The notes: generated by a model not told the origin, from the letters alone. A stretch of 64,000 nucleotides of DNA from Deltaproteobacteria bacterium (GCA_016703535.1 JADJBV010000001.1:2966001-3030000), one strand, 5' to 3'; shown: positions 25,333 through 33,791, numbered from the stretch's first letter. Program-made: numbers and translations.

Positions 25333-25842
25333 CTACTTCTGCTTGCTGGCGCGCCGGGCCTTGCGGGTGTCCGGGCGTTGCCACTTCACCTTATCGGCGA
25401 TCAGCTCCACCTTGCCGCCCTTGGCCTCGATGACGCCACGAGCGCCCGCCGTAATCCGGTTGACCTTCACGTCGACCCGGTGCTTGAGCTCGCCGACGCC
25501 GATGATTTTGACACCATCGGAGCGCCGCTTGGCCAAACCTTCGGCCTTGAGGGCCGCCGCGTCGATCAAGGTGCCTGCCGGGAAGCGGTTGAGGTCGATG
25601 ACCTTCACTTCCGAGTAGTCCTTGCCGAAGAGGGACTTGAAGCCCCGCTTCGGGATCCGCCGCTGGAGGGGCATCTGGCCGCCTTCGAAGCCCACGCGAA
25701 CGTGGCCCGACTTGCGCGCCTTTTGGCCCTTCATGCCGCGGCCCGAGGTCTTGCCCAAGCCGGTGCCGAGACCGCGGCCCTTAATCTTACGGGCGCGGTT
25801 GGCGCCCTTGGCCGGAGTGAGTTTCGAAAGCTCGCCGCTCAT
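25333..25842 (-). CDS. rplO: 50S ribosomal protein L15
   Basis: The 169-residue product begins MSGELSKLTPAKGANRARKI and has the glycine-rich GLGTGLGKTSGRGMKGQKAR typical of L15, then GFEGGQMPLQRRIPKRGF. The ATG at 25842 overlaps the rpmD stop by four bases (ATGA), which rejects a longer upstream frame. L15 is an assembly protein of the large subunit. The C-terminus is basic and long. Confidence 0.96.
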   Translation of the reverse strand: MSGELSKLTPAKGANRARKIKGRGLGTGLGKTSGRGMKGQKARKSGHVRVGFEGGQMPLQRRIPKRGFKSLFGKDYSEVKVIDLNRFPAGTLIDAAALKAEGLAKRRSDGVKIIGVGELKHRVDVKVNRITAGARGVIEAKGGKVELIADKVKWQRPDTRKARRASKQK

Positions 25843-26081
25843 GCCCGCTTCTCCCGCTGCTTCCGAAGCCGCGCGCTCTGGCGCAGGGTCTCGGGGCCGT
25901 CGAATCGCTCCACGTTCAGCATGTGCTGAACCGAAAGCACCATCCCGCGGATCTGCGGCGTGTCCTTGAGGACCTTGCTCGCGCTCCGCTTGCGCAGACC
26001 CAGCCCCTGAAGGGTGCCGATCTGCCGCTCGGTGCATTTGCTCAAGCTGCGCTTGAGCGTGACCTTGATCAGGCTCGCCAT
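25839..26081 (-). CDS. rpmD: 50S ribosomal protein L30, C-terminally extended
   Basis: The 80-residue product has the L30 core: LIKVTLKRSLSKCTERQIGT, then LRKRSASKVLKDTPQIRGM and VQHMLNVERF. After it is a basic extension of about 20 residues (ARLRKQREKRA), longer than the usual 58-62. It has a 4-base overlap with rplO and follows rpsE after 10 bases. Confidence 0.93.
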   Translation of the reverse strand: MASLIKVTLKRSLSKCTERQIGTLQGLGLRKRSASKVLKDTPQIRGMVLSVQHMLNVERFDGPETLRQSARLRKQREKRA

Positions 26082-26091
26082 GACCTATTCC

Positions 26092-26640
26092 TCAGTTCGA
26101 GAGGCCGGTGATCACCGGCATCTTCTTCCCGTGGGCGCCCAGGTTGTCGTGGGCCACGCCCCGTCGATCACCCTGCTCTTTCGAGGTCGACAGGCTCTTC
26201 AGCCCGTTGACCACCGCGTTGACCACGTTGTGCTTGTTCGAGGTCCCGAAGGACTTGGTCAGCACGTCGCGAATTCCCGCCGATTCGAGCACCGCACGGA
26301 CCGCGCCGCCGGCGATGACGCCGGTACCAGGGGCCGCGGGCCGGAGCACGACTTTACCGGCACCCTGCCGCCCGATGATCTCGTGCGGGATGGTGCGGCC
26401 GGCCAGGGGGATCTTGAAGAGGTTCTTCTCCGCTTGATCTTTGCCCTTCCGGATCGCTTCCGGGACTTCGTTGGCCTTGCCCAGGCCTACGCCGACGTGG
26501 CCTTCGCCATCCCCCACCACGACCAGCGCGGAGAAGGAGAAACGACGACCGCCTTTGACGACCTTGGCCACCCGGTTGATGTGGATGACGCGGTCGACGA
26601 GCTCGAGCTCTTTGGGATTGATGATCTCGTGACGTGGCAT
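26092..26640 (-). CDS. rpsE: 30S ribosomal protein S5
   Basis: The 182-residue product shows LVDRVIHINRVAKVVKGGRR, then FSALVVVGDGEGHVGVGLGKA, then the RAVLESAGIRDVLTKSFGTS and a NVVNAVVNGLKSL end. These are the double-stranded-RNA-binding-like N-domain and C-domain of S5, which contributes to translational accuracy. It lies between rplR and rpmD, in normal order. Confidence 0.96.
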   Translation of the reverse strand: MPRHEIINPKELELVDRVIHINRVAKVVKGGRRFSFSALVVVGDGEGHVGVGLGKANEVPEAIRKGKDQAEKNLFKIPLAGRTIPHEIIGRQGAGKVVLRPAAPGTGVIAGGAVRAVLESAGIRDVLTKSFGTSNKHNVVNAVVNGLKSLSTSKEQGDRRGVAHDNLGAHGKKMPVITGLSN

Positions 26641-26653
26641 GTTGACTCCCGGC

Positions 26654-27028
26654 CTAGAACTGGAGGCCGCCCGCGCGGGCGCCCCTCGCGAGTGCAGCGA
26701 TACGGCCGTGGTACGGCCAACCTTTGCGGTCGAAGACCACGCTCTCGATACCCTTGGCCTTGGCGGCCTCGGCGAGGGCCTTGCCGACCCGCTCGGCCTG
26801 CTCGGACTTCTTCAGGTCCTTCACTTCGTCCCGGAGGGTCTTGGTGACCGTCGAAACGGCCGCCAAGGTTTGCCCCGCGATGTCGTCGACCAGCTGGGCG
26901 TAGATGTGCACCGCGCTGCGGTACACCGCCAACCGGGGACGAGCCGAGGTACCCTCGACCTTGTGCCGGATCTTGGTGGCCCGGCGCGCGCGGCGCGCCA
27001 GTCCTTCGTTCTTGATCTTGCGCTTCAT
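26654..27028 (-). CDS. rplR: 50S ribosomal protein L18
   Basis: The 124-residue product has RPRLAVYRSAVHIYAQLVDD and the end VVFDRKGWPYHGRIAALA. L18 binds 5S rRNA with L5. The ATG at 27028 has GGAG 8 bases upstream; a TTG start four codons earlier would bury that site and is rejected. It starts 23 bases after the rplF stop. Confidence 0.95.
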   Translation of the reverse strand: MKRKIKNEGLARRARRATKIRHKVEGTSARPRLAVYRSAVHIYAQLVDDIAGQTLAAVSTVTKTLRDEVKDLKKSEQAERVGKALAEAAKAKGIESVVFDRKGWPYHGRIAALARGARAGGLQF

Positions 27029-27051
27029 GATGTTCTCCAAGACTCGGCCGA

Positions 27052-27588
27052 TTAGGCGCCGGTCTTGCCCTCCTTGCGGCGCACGCGCTCACCGACGTAC
27101 TTCACGCCCTTACCCTTGTAGGGCTCGCACTTTCGGTACGCGCGGATCTCCGCGGCAACCTGTCCCAGCAGCTCCTTGTCGGGGCTGGTCAAGACCACCG
27201 TGGTCTGCTTGTCGACGGTGCAGGTCACCGCCTTGGGGATGGGGTGGTTCACGTCGTGGGACAAACCGAGCTGGAGGTTCAGGGTCGCGCCCTTGAGCTC
27301 CGCCCGATAACCGACGCCGTTGATCTCAAGGCTCTTGGTGAACGGAGTCACCACACCCTGGACCATGTTGGACACCAAGGTCCGGGTCATGCCGTGCATG
27401 CTCTTGGCGATGCGGTCCTCGTTGGCCCGAACAACCTCCAAACCCTGATCCGTGGTCTTCACGGTCACCAGGGGGTGCAGATCGCGCTCGAGCTTGCCCT
27501 TGGGGCCCTCGACGAGGATGTGGCTGCCGGTCACCGTGACCTTCACGCCCTTGGGCAGCGGGATGGACTTTTTGCCGATGCGGGACAT
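27052..27588 (-). CDS. rplF: 50S ribosomal protein L6
   Basis: The 178-residue product begins MSRIGKKSIPLPKGVKVTV and has the two-domain L6 fold, with TLVSNMVQGVVTPF, then the C-terminal GQVAAEIRAYRKCEPYKGKG and YVGERVRRKEGKTGA. L6 lies near the factor-binding site and the sarcin-ricin loop of the large subunit. It follows rpsH after 10 bases. Confidence 0.96.
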   Translation of the reverse strand: MSRIGKKSIPLPKGVKVTVTGSHILVEGPKGKLERDLHPLVTVKTTDQGLEVVRANEDRIAKSMHGMTRTLVSNMVQGVVTPFTKSLEINGVGYRAELKGATLNLQLGLSHDVNHPIPKAVTCTVDKQTTVVLTSPDKELLGQVAAEIRAYRKCEPYKGKGVKYVGERVRRKEGKTGA

Positions 27589-27598
27589 GACAGGCTCC

Positions 27599-28003
27599 TT
27601 ACCAGACCGTGCAGACCAACTCGCCGCCCAAGCTTTGACGCCGAGCCTCGCGGTCGGTCATCACACCCTTGGAGGTCGAGAGAATCGCGATTCCCAAGCC
27701 ATTCCGAATGCTCGGAATCCGGTCCGAACGCACATATTGGCGCAGGCCCGGTCGGCTGACCCGCTTCAGGCCGGTGATCACCGGGTCCCGATTGCGGTCG
27801 TACCGAAGCTGGATCGTGAGCGTCGGCTTTTCGGCCTGCTTCGCGACTTCATAGTCTTCAATGAAGCCCTCGGCCTTGAGCACGTCGGCAATGCGGACCT
27901 TCAACTTGGACAACGGCATCGGCACTTTCACGTGCCGAGCGTTAATCCCGTTGCGGATCCGGGTGAGCATGTCGGCGACCGGATCGGTAATGACGCTCGC
28001 CAT
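27599..28003 (-). CDS. rpsH: 30S ribosomal protein S8
   Basis: The 134-residue product starts MASVITDPVADMLTRIRNGI and continues with KLKVRIADVLKAEGFIEDYE, then GLGIAILSTSKGVMTDREAR and GELVCTVW. S8 binds 16S rRNA helix 21 and is an assembly protein. GAGGAGG lies before the ATG at good spacing. It is preceded by rpsN after a 70-base gap. Confidence 0.97.
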   Translation of the reverse strand: MASVITDPVADMLTRIRNGINARHVKVPMPLSKLKVRIADVLKAEGFIEDYEVAKQAEKPTLTIQLRYDRNRDPVITGLKRVSRPGLRQYVRSDRIPSIRNGLGIAILSTSKGVMTDREARRQSLGGELVCTVW

Positions 28004-28073
28004 AAGTTTCCTCCTCGTCCGTCAGGTTTCGACGCCACAGGCTGGGCGCGACTGCTGACGGCCTTCCTCTCGA

Positions 28074-28259
28074 TTACCAGCTGGCCTTTACAACGCCAGC
28101 GACTTGTCCTTGCAGCGCAAGGTTCCGGAAACAGATCCGGCAGAGCTCGAATTTACGCAGGTAGCCCCGAGGCCGACCGCACTTGCGGCACCGGTTGTGG
28201 TGGCGCACCTTAAACTTGGGCTTCCGGTTCGACGCGACGATCTTCGAAGTCTTAGCCAT
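28074..28259 (-). CDS. rpsN: 30S ribosomal protein S14, zinc-binding (type Z)
   Basis: The 61-residue product has CRKC at 24-27 and CRIC at 40-43, the zinc ligands of the short S14 type, with the usual FRNLALQGQVAGVVKASW end. It lies 3 bases after the rplE stop, and 70 bases before rpsH. The zinc form is used when zinc is sufficient; a non-zinc duplicate, if any, is not in the window. Confidence 0.97.
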   Translation of the reverse strand: MAKTSKIVASNRKPKFKVRHHNRCRKCGRPRGYLRKFELCRICFRNLALQGQVAGVVKASW

Positions 28260-28262
28260 GGC

Positions 28263-28922
28263 CTACGCTTCCCCTCGCTTGCGGAACGGAACCCCGAGCG
28301 CCGCCAACAGCGCCCGACCTTGCTCGTCGTTTTCGGCGGTCGTCACGAAGCAGATGTTCATGCCGCGCACCTTGTCGATCCGGTCGTACTCGATCTCCGG
28401 GAAGATGATCTGCTCCTTGAGACCGAGGGTGTAGTTCCCGCGGCCGTCGAAGGCCTTCTCAGAGACGCCCTTGAAGTCGCGGAGCCGGGGCAGCGCGATG
28501 CTGACCAAACGATCCACGAACTCCCACATGTGCGCCCGACGCAACGTCACCATCGCGCCGATGCCCATGTTTTCACGCAGCTTGAAGTTGCTGATCGCCT
28601 TCTTGGACTTGGTGACCACCGCCTTTTGGCCGGTGATCGCCGAAAGTTCGTCGACCGCGATCTCGAGGACCTTGTTGTTGGTGATCGCCTCGCCGAGGCC
28701 CATGTTGATCACCACCTTCTCGAGCCGGGGCACTTGGCTGACCGACTTGAGGTTCAGATCCTTCTTCAGCTGCGGCACCAACTCGGTCCGGTAGCGAGCC
28801 CAAAGACGAGCCGGCGGCCGCGCCTTATCGGCGAGCTGCTCTTTCTTCTTGGGGGCAGAGCCCTTCGCGGCCCGTTCGGCCCGAGGCTTCTTGACCTTTT
28901 CCTGCTTCTCTTCATCAGCCAT
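28263..28922 (-). CDS. rplE: 50S ribosomal protein L5, N-terminally extended
   Basis: The 219-residue product has the L5 core: KVVINMGLGEAITNN, then RKAxxxSNFKLRENMGIG-like residues, and GNYTLGLKEQIIFPEIEYD. Before it lies a charged extension of about 40 residues (KQEKVKKPRAERAAKGSA). L5 binds 5S rRNA and contacts the P-site tRNA. It is between rplX (12-base gap) and rpsN (3 bases). Confidence 0.96.
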   Translation of the reverse strand: MADEEKQEKVKKPRAERAAKGSAPKKKEQLADKARPPARLWARYRTELVPQLKKDLNLKSVSQVPRLEKVVINMGLGEAITNNKVLEIAVDELSAITGQKAVVTKSKKAISNFKLRENMGIGAMVTLRRAHMWEFVDRLVSIALPRLRDFKGVSEKAFDGRGNYTLGLKEQIIFPEIEYDRIDKVRGMNICFVTTAENDEQGRALLAALGVPFRKRGEA

Positions 28923-28934
28923 GGCTCAACCTAC

Positions 28935-29267
28935 TCAGTCCAGGCGGGTACCGGCGGCCTTCTTGCCCCGGGCGACCCGAACCTTTCCACCGTCCGCGCT
29001 CTCATCGAAACCCACGCGGACGCTGCGGCCCGCCTGCTCCGAGTAGAAGCGTACGTTGGAGATATGAATCTTACCGGGGCGATCCAGGATGCCACCTTGC
29101 GGGTAGCTCTGGCGGGCGCCGGCCTTGAGGTGCCGCTTCTGGATGTTGACACCCTCGACGGTCACACGATCTTCGTCAGGGAACACCGCGAGCACCTTGC
29201 CCTTGGTCCCCTTGTCCTTGCCGCTGATGACCTCAACCAGGTCACCCTTCTTGATCTTGGCGGACAT
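28935..29267 (-). CDS. rplX: 50S ribosomal protein L24
   Basis: The 110-residue product has the KOW motif (IKKGDLVEVISGKDKGTKGK) followed by VEGVNIQKRHLKAG and QGGILDRPGKIHISNV. L24 initiates large-subunit assembly. The end carries a short basic extension (RGKKAAGTRLD). It is 2 bases after rplN and 12 before rplE. Confidence 0.96.
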   Translation of the reverse strand: MSAKIKKGDLVEVISGKDKGTKGKVLAVFPDEDRVTVEGVNIQKRHLKAGARQSYPQGGILDRPGKIHISNVRFYSEQAGRSVRVGFDESADGGKVRVARGKKAAGTRLD

Positions 29268-29269
29268 GG

Positions 29270-29638
29270 CTACAGCACCTCCGGCGCAAGCGACACGATC
29301 TTCATGAACGACTTGCCGCGCAGCTCACGAGCGACTGGGCCGAAGATGCGGGTGCCGACAGGATCGTTCTCCTTGGACACCAACACCGCGGCGTTTTCGT
29401 CGAAGCGGATGTAGCTGCCGTCGGCCCGGCTGACCGGGTACTTCGAGCGCACCACGACCGCCTTGACGACGTCGCCCTTCTTCACCTTGCCGTTGGGGAT
29501 CGCTTCGCGCACCGAGCACACGATTACGTCGCCGAGGCTGGCGTAGCGCCGGCGCGAACCGCCGAGCACTTTGATACAGAACAATTTCCTGGCGCCGCTG
29601 TTGTCGGCGACATCCAGGATGGTGGTCATCTGAATCAT
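29270..29638 (-). CDS. rplN: 50S ribosomal protein L14
   Basis: The 122-residue product begins MIQMTTILDVADNSGARKLF and contains GDVIVCSVREAIPNGKVKKG, YIRFDENAAVLV and GTRIFGPVARELR, the full L14 pattern. L14 forms bridge contacts with the small subunit and L19. It starts 12 bases after the rpsQ stop in the standard spc order. Confidence 0.97.
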   Translation of the reverse strand: MIQMTTILDVADNSGARKLFCIKVLGGSRRRYASLGDVIVCSVREAIPNGKVKKGDVVKAVVVRSKYPVSRADGSYIRFDENAAVLVSKENDPVGTRIFGPVARELRGKSFMKIVSLAPEVL

Positions 29639-29650
29639 GACGTCCTTACC

Positions 29651-29938
29651 TCAGCCCTGAGCGGCGATCTTCTCGACCACGCGCCACCGCTTGGTCTTGG
29701 ACATGGGCCGGGTCTCCCGGATGACGACTTGGTCGCCCTCCTGGCACCCCAGCTCGTCGTGGGCGTGGTATTTTTTCTGAGTGGTCAGATACTTCTTGTA
29801 GCGGCCATGGGGCGCACGCCGTTCGACCTCGACGGTCACGGTCTTCTGCGACTTGGCGGACACCACCACACCGCGGCGCTCCTTGGCGTTGCGGCGGGCT
29901 TCCTGAGCCGGAGTTTCCTTGGTCTCTGTCTCGCTCAT
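29651..29938 (-). CDS. rpsQ: 30S ribosomal protein S17
   Basis: The 95-residue product has RRGVVVSAKSQKTVTVEVER, then a KYHAHDELGCQEGDQVVIRE end, which is the OB-fold S17. The N-terminus is slightly extended by an acidic stretch (SETETKETPAQEARRNA). It binds 16S rRNA during early assembly. It is 2 bases after rpmC. Confidence 0.96.
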   Translation of the reverse strand: MSETETKETPAQEARRNAKERRGVVVSAKSQKTVTVEVERRAPHGRYKKYLTTQKKYHAHDELGCQEGDQVVIRETRPMSKTKRWRVVEKIAAQG

Positions 29939-29940
29939 GA

Positions 29941-30147
29941 CTAGGCCTTCTTCTTCTCGCCGAGGATGGTCTTGGCCCGGGCGATCTCCCGCCGCACCTG
30001 CCCCACCCGAGCGGTGTTCTCGAGCTGGCCGGTGCTCCGCTGGTACTGGAGCTTAAAGAGCTCGTCGCCCTTTTCGCGGACGAAGGTGTGGAGCTCTTCT
30101 TCGGTCTGGCCCCGAAGATCCTTGGCCTTGGTGATCGCGCTGCTCAT
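29941..30147 (-). CDS. rpmC: 50S ribosomal protein L29
   Basis: The 68-residue product has AKDLRGQTEEELHTFVREKG and ELFKLQYQRSTGQLENTARV, both typical L29 helices. L29 is at the exit tunnel and contacts trigger factor and SRP. The ATG at 30147 overlaps the rplP stop by four bases (ATGA). Confidence 0.96.
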   Translation of the reverse strand: MSSAITKAKDLRGQTEEELHTFVREKGDELFKLQYQRSTGQLENTARVGQVRREIARAKTILGEKKKA

Positions 30148-30563
30148 ATCCTGTGCCCTTCCCGACGAACGATCTTGGTCTTGATCGGGAGCTTGTGGAT
30201 GGCGAGCCGGCAGGCCTCGATGGCCTCCGCGTCCTCCACGCCGTCGATCTCGTACAGAATCCTACCCGGCTTGACTACTGCTACGTAGTGGTCGGGTGGG
30301 CTCTTGCCTTTACCCATTCGAGTCTCGAGGGGCTTCTTGGAGACCGGCTTGTCCGGGAAGAAGCGGATCCAAACTCGACCGCCCCGCTTGATGTAGCGGG
30401 TCATGGCGATACGGGCGGCCTCGATCTGGCGAGAGGTGATCCACCCAGGCTCCATCGCCTGAATGGCCACGGTGCCGTAGGCGAAGTCGGAGCCGGTGTG
30501 AGCCGCGCCCTTCATCCGGCCTTTTTGGCCCTTCCGGTATTTTGTCCGTGCTGGCTGCAACAT
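30144..30563 (-). CDS. rplP: 50S ribosomal protein L16
   Basis: The 139-residue product starts MLQPARTKYRKGQKGRMKGA and continues with the IQAMEPGWITSRQIEAARIA and GKGKSPPDHYVAVVKPGRIL segments of L16. L16 helps place the A-site tRNA. It is coupled to rpmC by a 4-base overlap and follows rpsC after 35 bases. Confidence 0.97.
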   Translation of the reverse strand: MLQPARTKYRKGQKGRMKGAAHTGSDFAYGTVAIQAMEPGWITSRQIEAARIAMTRYIKRGGRVWIRFFPDKPVSKKPLETRMGKGKSPPDHYVAVVKPGRILYEIDGVEDAEAIEACRLAIHKLPIKTKIVRREGHRI

Positions 30564-30598
30564 GACTGGTTTCCTCGCTGTTCAGGGCAAGCCCCGAA

Positions 30599-31282
30599 TC
30601 AGCCTTGAGCTTCCTGCGACCGTCCGCGGCCCCGCTGCTTCGGGGGCTCCTTGCCCGCCGGAAGGACCTCGCCCTTGAACACCCAGCACTTGACGCCGGT
30701 GGTGCCCTGCTTGGTCTTGGCGGTGGCCACGCCGAACTCGACGTCGGCCCGGAGGGTGTGGAGCGGCACGCGGCCGTCCCGGTACCACTCGTACCGCGAC
30801 ATCTCGGCGCCGCCCAAGCGGCCGGAGCAAGCGACCTTGATCCCCTTGGCGCCGAACTTCATCGCGATCGTCACGGCCTTCTTCATGGCCCGACGGAACG
30901 CGATGCGCCGCTCGAGCTGGGTGGCGATGTTCTCAGCCACCAGCTGCGCGTCGATCTCGGCCTTCCGGATCTCCTGGATGTTGATGAAGACCTCGTTTTG
31001 GGTGAGGCGCTGCAGCTCCTTCTTGAGCTGCTCGATGCCGGCGCCCTTCTTCCCGATCACGATGCCCGGCCGCGCGGTGTAGATGTTCACCTTCACCTTG
31101 TTGGCGGCCCGCTCGATCTCCACCTTGGAGATGCCCGCGGAGTAGTGCTTCTCCTTGACGTGGGCTCGGAGCTTGATGTCCTCGTGGAGCCAATTGGCGT
31201 AGTTCTTCTCTTCGAACCACTTGGACTCCCAAGTCCGGATCACTCCGAGGCGAAAGCCGACTGGATGTGTCTTCTGACCCAT
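30599..31282 (-). CDS. rpsC: 30S ribosomal protein S3
   Basis: The 227-residue product begins MGQKTHPVGFRLGVIRTWES, includes the KH-type PGIVIGKKGAGIEQLKKEL, and ends with basic residues. KVACSGRLGGAEMSRYEW marks the C-domain. S3 lies at the mRNA entry and has helicase-like function with S4 and S5. It lies between rplV and rplP as expected. Confidence 0.97.
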   Translation of the reverse strand: MGQKTHPVGFRLGVIRTWESKWFEEKNYANWLHEDIKLRAHVKEKHYSAGISKVEIERAANKVKVNIYTARPGIVIGKKGAGIEQLKKELQRLTQNEVFINIQEIRKAEIDAQLVAENIATQLERRIAFRRAMKKAVTIAMKFGAKGIKVACSGRLGGAEMSRYEWYRDGRVPLHTLRADVEFGVATAKTKQGTTGVKCWVFKGEVLPAGKEPPKQRGRGRSQEAQG

Positions 31283-31294
31283 GGTGTGCGTTCC

Positions 31295-31633
31295 TCAGTC
31301 CCGCTCTTGCAAGGTGATGTAGACGTGCGACGAGCGCTTGCGGATCGGGGTGGCCCGACCCTGGGCGCGGGGACGATACCGCTTCTGCATCGGCCCCTCC
31401 TGCACCTGGAGTTCTTTCACCCAGAGCTTGTCCACGTTGGCCTTCTTCTGGTCCGCGTTGGCGACCGCGCTCTTGAGGAGCTTGGCCAGCGGTTCAGAGG
31501 CGCCCTTCGGCGTGAACTGAAGCACGTTCAGGGCTTCCTCGACGTGCTTGCCGCGGATCATGTCCGCGACCAACCGCACCTTCCGGGGGGCCATGCGCAA
31601 GAAGCGCAACTTCGCTTGCGATTCGACGCTCAT
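31295..31633 (-). CDS. rplV: 50S ribosomal protein L22
   Basis: The 112-residue product contains KLRFLRMAPRKVRLVADMIR, then the LLKSAVANADQ helix and RYRPRAQGRATPIRKRSSHV, the tunnel-lining hairpin of L22. Mutations there affect macrolide binding. It is 10 bases after rpsS and 12 before rpsC. Confidence 0.97.
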   Translation of the reverse strand: MSVESQAKLRFLRMAPRKVRLVADMIRGKHVEEALNVLQFTPKGASEPLAKLLKSAVANADQKKANVDKLWVKELQVQEGPMQKRYRPRAQGRATPIRKRSSHVYITLQERD

Positions 31634-31643
31634 CGCTTACTCC

Positions 31644-31949
31644 TCACCGACCCGGGGCCGGCTTTTTGGCCGGGGATGCCGCCGGTTTTTTGTCGGCCGC
31701 GTGGCCATGGAAGGTCCGGGTCGGCGCGAACTCGCCGAGCTTGTGACCGACCATGTGCTCGCTGACGAACACCGGAACGAACTTGCGGCCGTTGTGGACC
31801 GCAAAGGTGTGCCCGACGAAGTCGGGGGTGATCATCGAGCGGCGAGACCAGGTCTTGATGACCGCCTTCTTGCCACTCTGGTTCATCACATCGACCTTCT
31901 TTTGAAGGTGGCCATCGACGAAGGGCCCTTTTTTGAGCGAACGCGCCAT
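31644..31949 (-). CDS. rpsS: 30S ribosomal protein S19
   Basis: The 101-residue product starts MARSLKKGPFVDGHLQKKV and has the conserved WSRRSMITPDFVGHTFAVHN and TRTFHGHAADKK ends. S19 lies in the small-subunit head near S13. It starts 15 bases after the rplB stop. Confidence 0.97.
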   Translation of the reverse strand: MARSLKKGPFVDGHLQKKVDVMNQSGKKAVIKTWSRRSMITPDFVGHTFAVHNGRKFVPVFVSEHMVGHKLGEFAPTRTFHGHAADKKPAASPAKKPAPGR

Positions 31950-31964
31950 TGCTTACTACTCCGC

Positions 31965-32816
31965 CTAAGCCTTGAAGCCCGACTGCTTGCCACGACGACG
32001 CGGGGCAACCACGTACTGATCGGTGCGCTTGTTGTTCCGGGTCCGGAGACCACGAGCCATCTTGCCCCACGGGGTGCGGGGCGGCTTACCACCCTTGGCC
32101 CGGCCTTCACCACCACCGTTGTTGTGGTCGACCGGGTTCATGCAAGCACCGCGGACGGTCGGGCGGATGCCCAACCAGCGCGAGCGCCCGGCCTTACCGA
32201 TCACCACGTTTTCGTGCTGCTCGTTGCCCAGCTGGCCCACGGAGGCCATGCAGTTGGCGAGCACGCGCCGCATCTCGGTGGAGGGAAGACGAATGGTCAC
32301 GTACTTCCCTTCTTTGGCCATCAGCTGGGCCGCACCACCCGCCGAACGCACCAGCTGGCCGCCCTTGCCGGGCCGCAGCTCCACGTTGTGGATGGTGGTA
32401 CCGAGGGGCATCGAGCCCATCGGCATCGAGTTCCCCGGAAGGGGATCAATGGCGCGGCTGGACGAAAGCACGGTGTCGCCGACCTTGAGCGCGCCAGGCG
32501 CCAAGATGTAGCGCTTTTCGCCATCGGCGTAAGCGATGAGGGCGATGCGAACCGAGCGGTTCGGATCGTACTCGATCGAGCTCACCTTGCCGGGGACGTC
32601 CAGCTTGGTCCGCTTGAAGTCGATGTTCCGGTAGAGACGACGGTGGCCGCCGCCATGGTGCCGGGTGGTGATCTTCCCGCGGAAGTTACGACCACCGTGG
32701 CTCTTGAAGCGTTCGGTGAGCGCCTTCTCCGGGTGATCCTTGGTGATCTCGGCAAAATCCGAGACGGTCATCTGCCGGCGACCCGGAGTGACAGGTTTGA
32801 ACTTACGAATTCCCAT
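31965..32816 (-). CDS. rplB: 50S ribosomal protein L2
   Basis: The 283-residue product begins MGIRKFKPVTPGRRQMTVSD and contains FRGKITTRHHGGGHRRLYR and the conserved NPVDHNNGGGEGRAKGGKP; the latter includes the His associated with peptidyl transferase activity. It ends with the R-RGKQSGFKA basic tail. It is between rplW and rpsS in the standard order. Confidence 0.97.
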   Translation of the reverse strand: MGIRKFKPVTPGRRQMTVSDFAEITKDHPEKALTERFKSHGGRNFRGKITTRHHGGGHRRLYRNIDFKRTKLDVPGKVSSIEYDPNRSVRIALIAYADGEKRYILAPGALKVGDTVLSSSRAIDPLPGNSMPMGSMPLGTTIHNVELRPGKGGQLVRSAGGAAQLMAKEGKYVTIRLPSTEMRRVLANCMASVGQLGNEQHENVVIGKAGRSRWLGIRPTVRGACMNPVDHNNGGGEGRAKGGKPPRTPWGKMARGLRTRNNKRTDQYVVAPRRRGKQSGFKA

Positions 32817-32828
32817 CGTATCCCTCCG

Positions 32829-33131
32829 TCAGCCCGCAGCGCCGCCGAAGAAGTCGATGGTGTTGCCCTCGGCGAGGGTCACGACCGCCTTCTTCCAGTT
32901 GGAACGCTGGCCGACGAACCGGCCCCGGCGCTTGATCTTTCCGCGCATGATCATGGTGCGAACATCTTCGACTTCCACGTTGAAGGCCTTCTGCACCGCA
33001 GCCTTCACCTCGACCTTGTTGGCGTCGAGGGGGACTTCGAAGACGACCGTGTTTTTACCGGCCTCGTTGAGCCGAGCGCCCTTTTCGGTGATCCGGGGCT
33101 TCAGCAGGACTTCGTGGGGAGAACGGAACAT
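32829..33131 (-). CDS. rplW: 50S ribosomal protein L23
   Basis: The 100-residue product has LLKPRITEKGARLNEAGKNT, FEVPLDANKVEVKAAVQKA, then VRTMIMRGKIKRRGRFVGQR, the L23 fold at the exit tunnel, where it docks trigger factor and SRP. It starts 3 bases after the rplD stop and 12 before rplB. Confidence 0.96.
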   Translation of the reverse strand: MFRSPHEVLLKPRITEKGARLNEAGKNTVVFEVPLDANKVEVKAAVQKAFNVEVEDVRTMIMRGKIKRRGRFVGQRSNWKKAVVTLAEGNTIDFFGGAAG

Positions 33132-33134
33132 CTC

Positions 33135-33791
33135 TCACCCCTCCTTGGCCGCCCGCTCGCTGCGCGAGGGGACGGTGTGCAGCCGCTCGGTGATCCCGGG
33201 GATCGCGTCGGCGGCGATGAACAAATGGTCGTACTTCAGGATGTCGTAGACGTTGAGCGCCTCGACCGCCAGGAACTTGGCCTTGGGCAGGTTCCGCACC
33301 GACAGGTGGAGCTTTTCGTTCTCCGCCTTGTCGACGATCAGAGCCTTTTCGGCTTGGAAAGCCTGGAGCACCTTGGCCGCGTCCTTGGTCTTGGTCGCAG
33401 ACGGGGTCCAGCCCTTGATCACGTGCAGCTTCTGCTCCGAGCTCCGCAAGGAGAGCGCCGAACGAAGGGCCACCTTCATGGCCTTCTTCGGGATCTCGTA
33501 GCTGTGGTCCCGGGGCTGGGGTCCGTGGACCGTGCCACCGCCGCGGAAGACCATCGACCGCTTCTGACCGGCGCGCGCCCGACCCGTGCCCTTCTGCTTG
33601 TAGGGCTTCTTGTTCGAGCCGGCCACGTCGTGGGTGGTCTTGGTCTTGCTGGTGCCGGCCCGCCGGTTGGCGAGCTGCATCCGAACGACCTCCCAAAAGA
33701 GGTTCGGCCGGACCTTGGCCGCAAAGACCGAGTCGTCGAGCTCGAGCTCGCCGACCTTCTTGTTTTCGGTATTGACGATGGCAACCTTCAT
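33135..33791 (-). CDS. rplD: 50S ribosomal protein L4
   Basis: The 218-residue product shows KKPYKQKGTGRARAGQKRSM, the tunnel loop of L4, then GGGTVHGPQPRDHSYEIPKK. L4 binds 23S rRNA domain I and controls its own operon in some bacteria. It is unusual that it starts only 10 bases after the rpsJ stop: the rplC gene that normally lies between them is missing. Identity as L4 rather than L3 is certain because of the loop. Confidence 0.97.
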   Translation of the reverse strand: MKVAIVNTENKKVGELELDDSVFAAKVRPNLFWEVVRMQLANRRAGTSKTKTTHDVAGSNKKPYKQKGTGRARAGQKRSMVFRGGGTVHGPQPRDHSYEIPKKAMKVALRSALSLRSSEQKLHVIKGWTPSATKTKDAAKVLQAFQAEKALIVDKAENEKLHLSVRNLPKAKFLAVEALNVYDILKYDHLFIAADAIPGITERLHTVPSRSERAAKEG

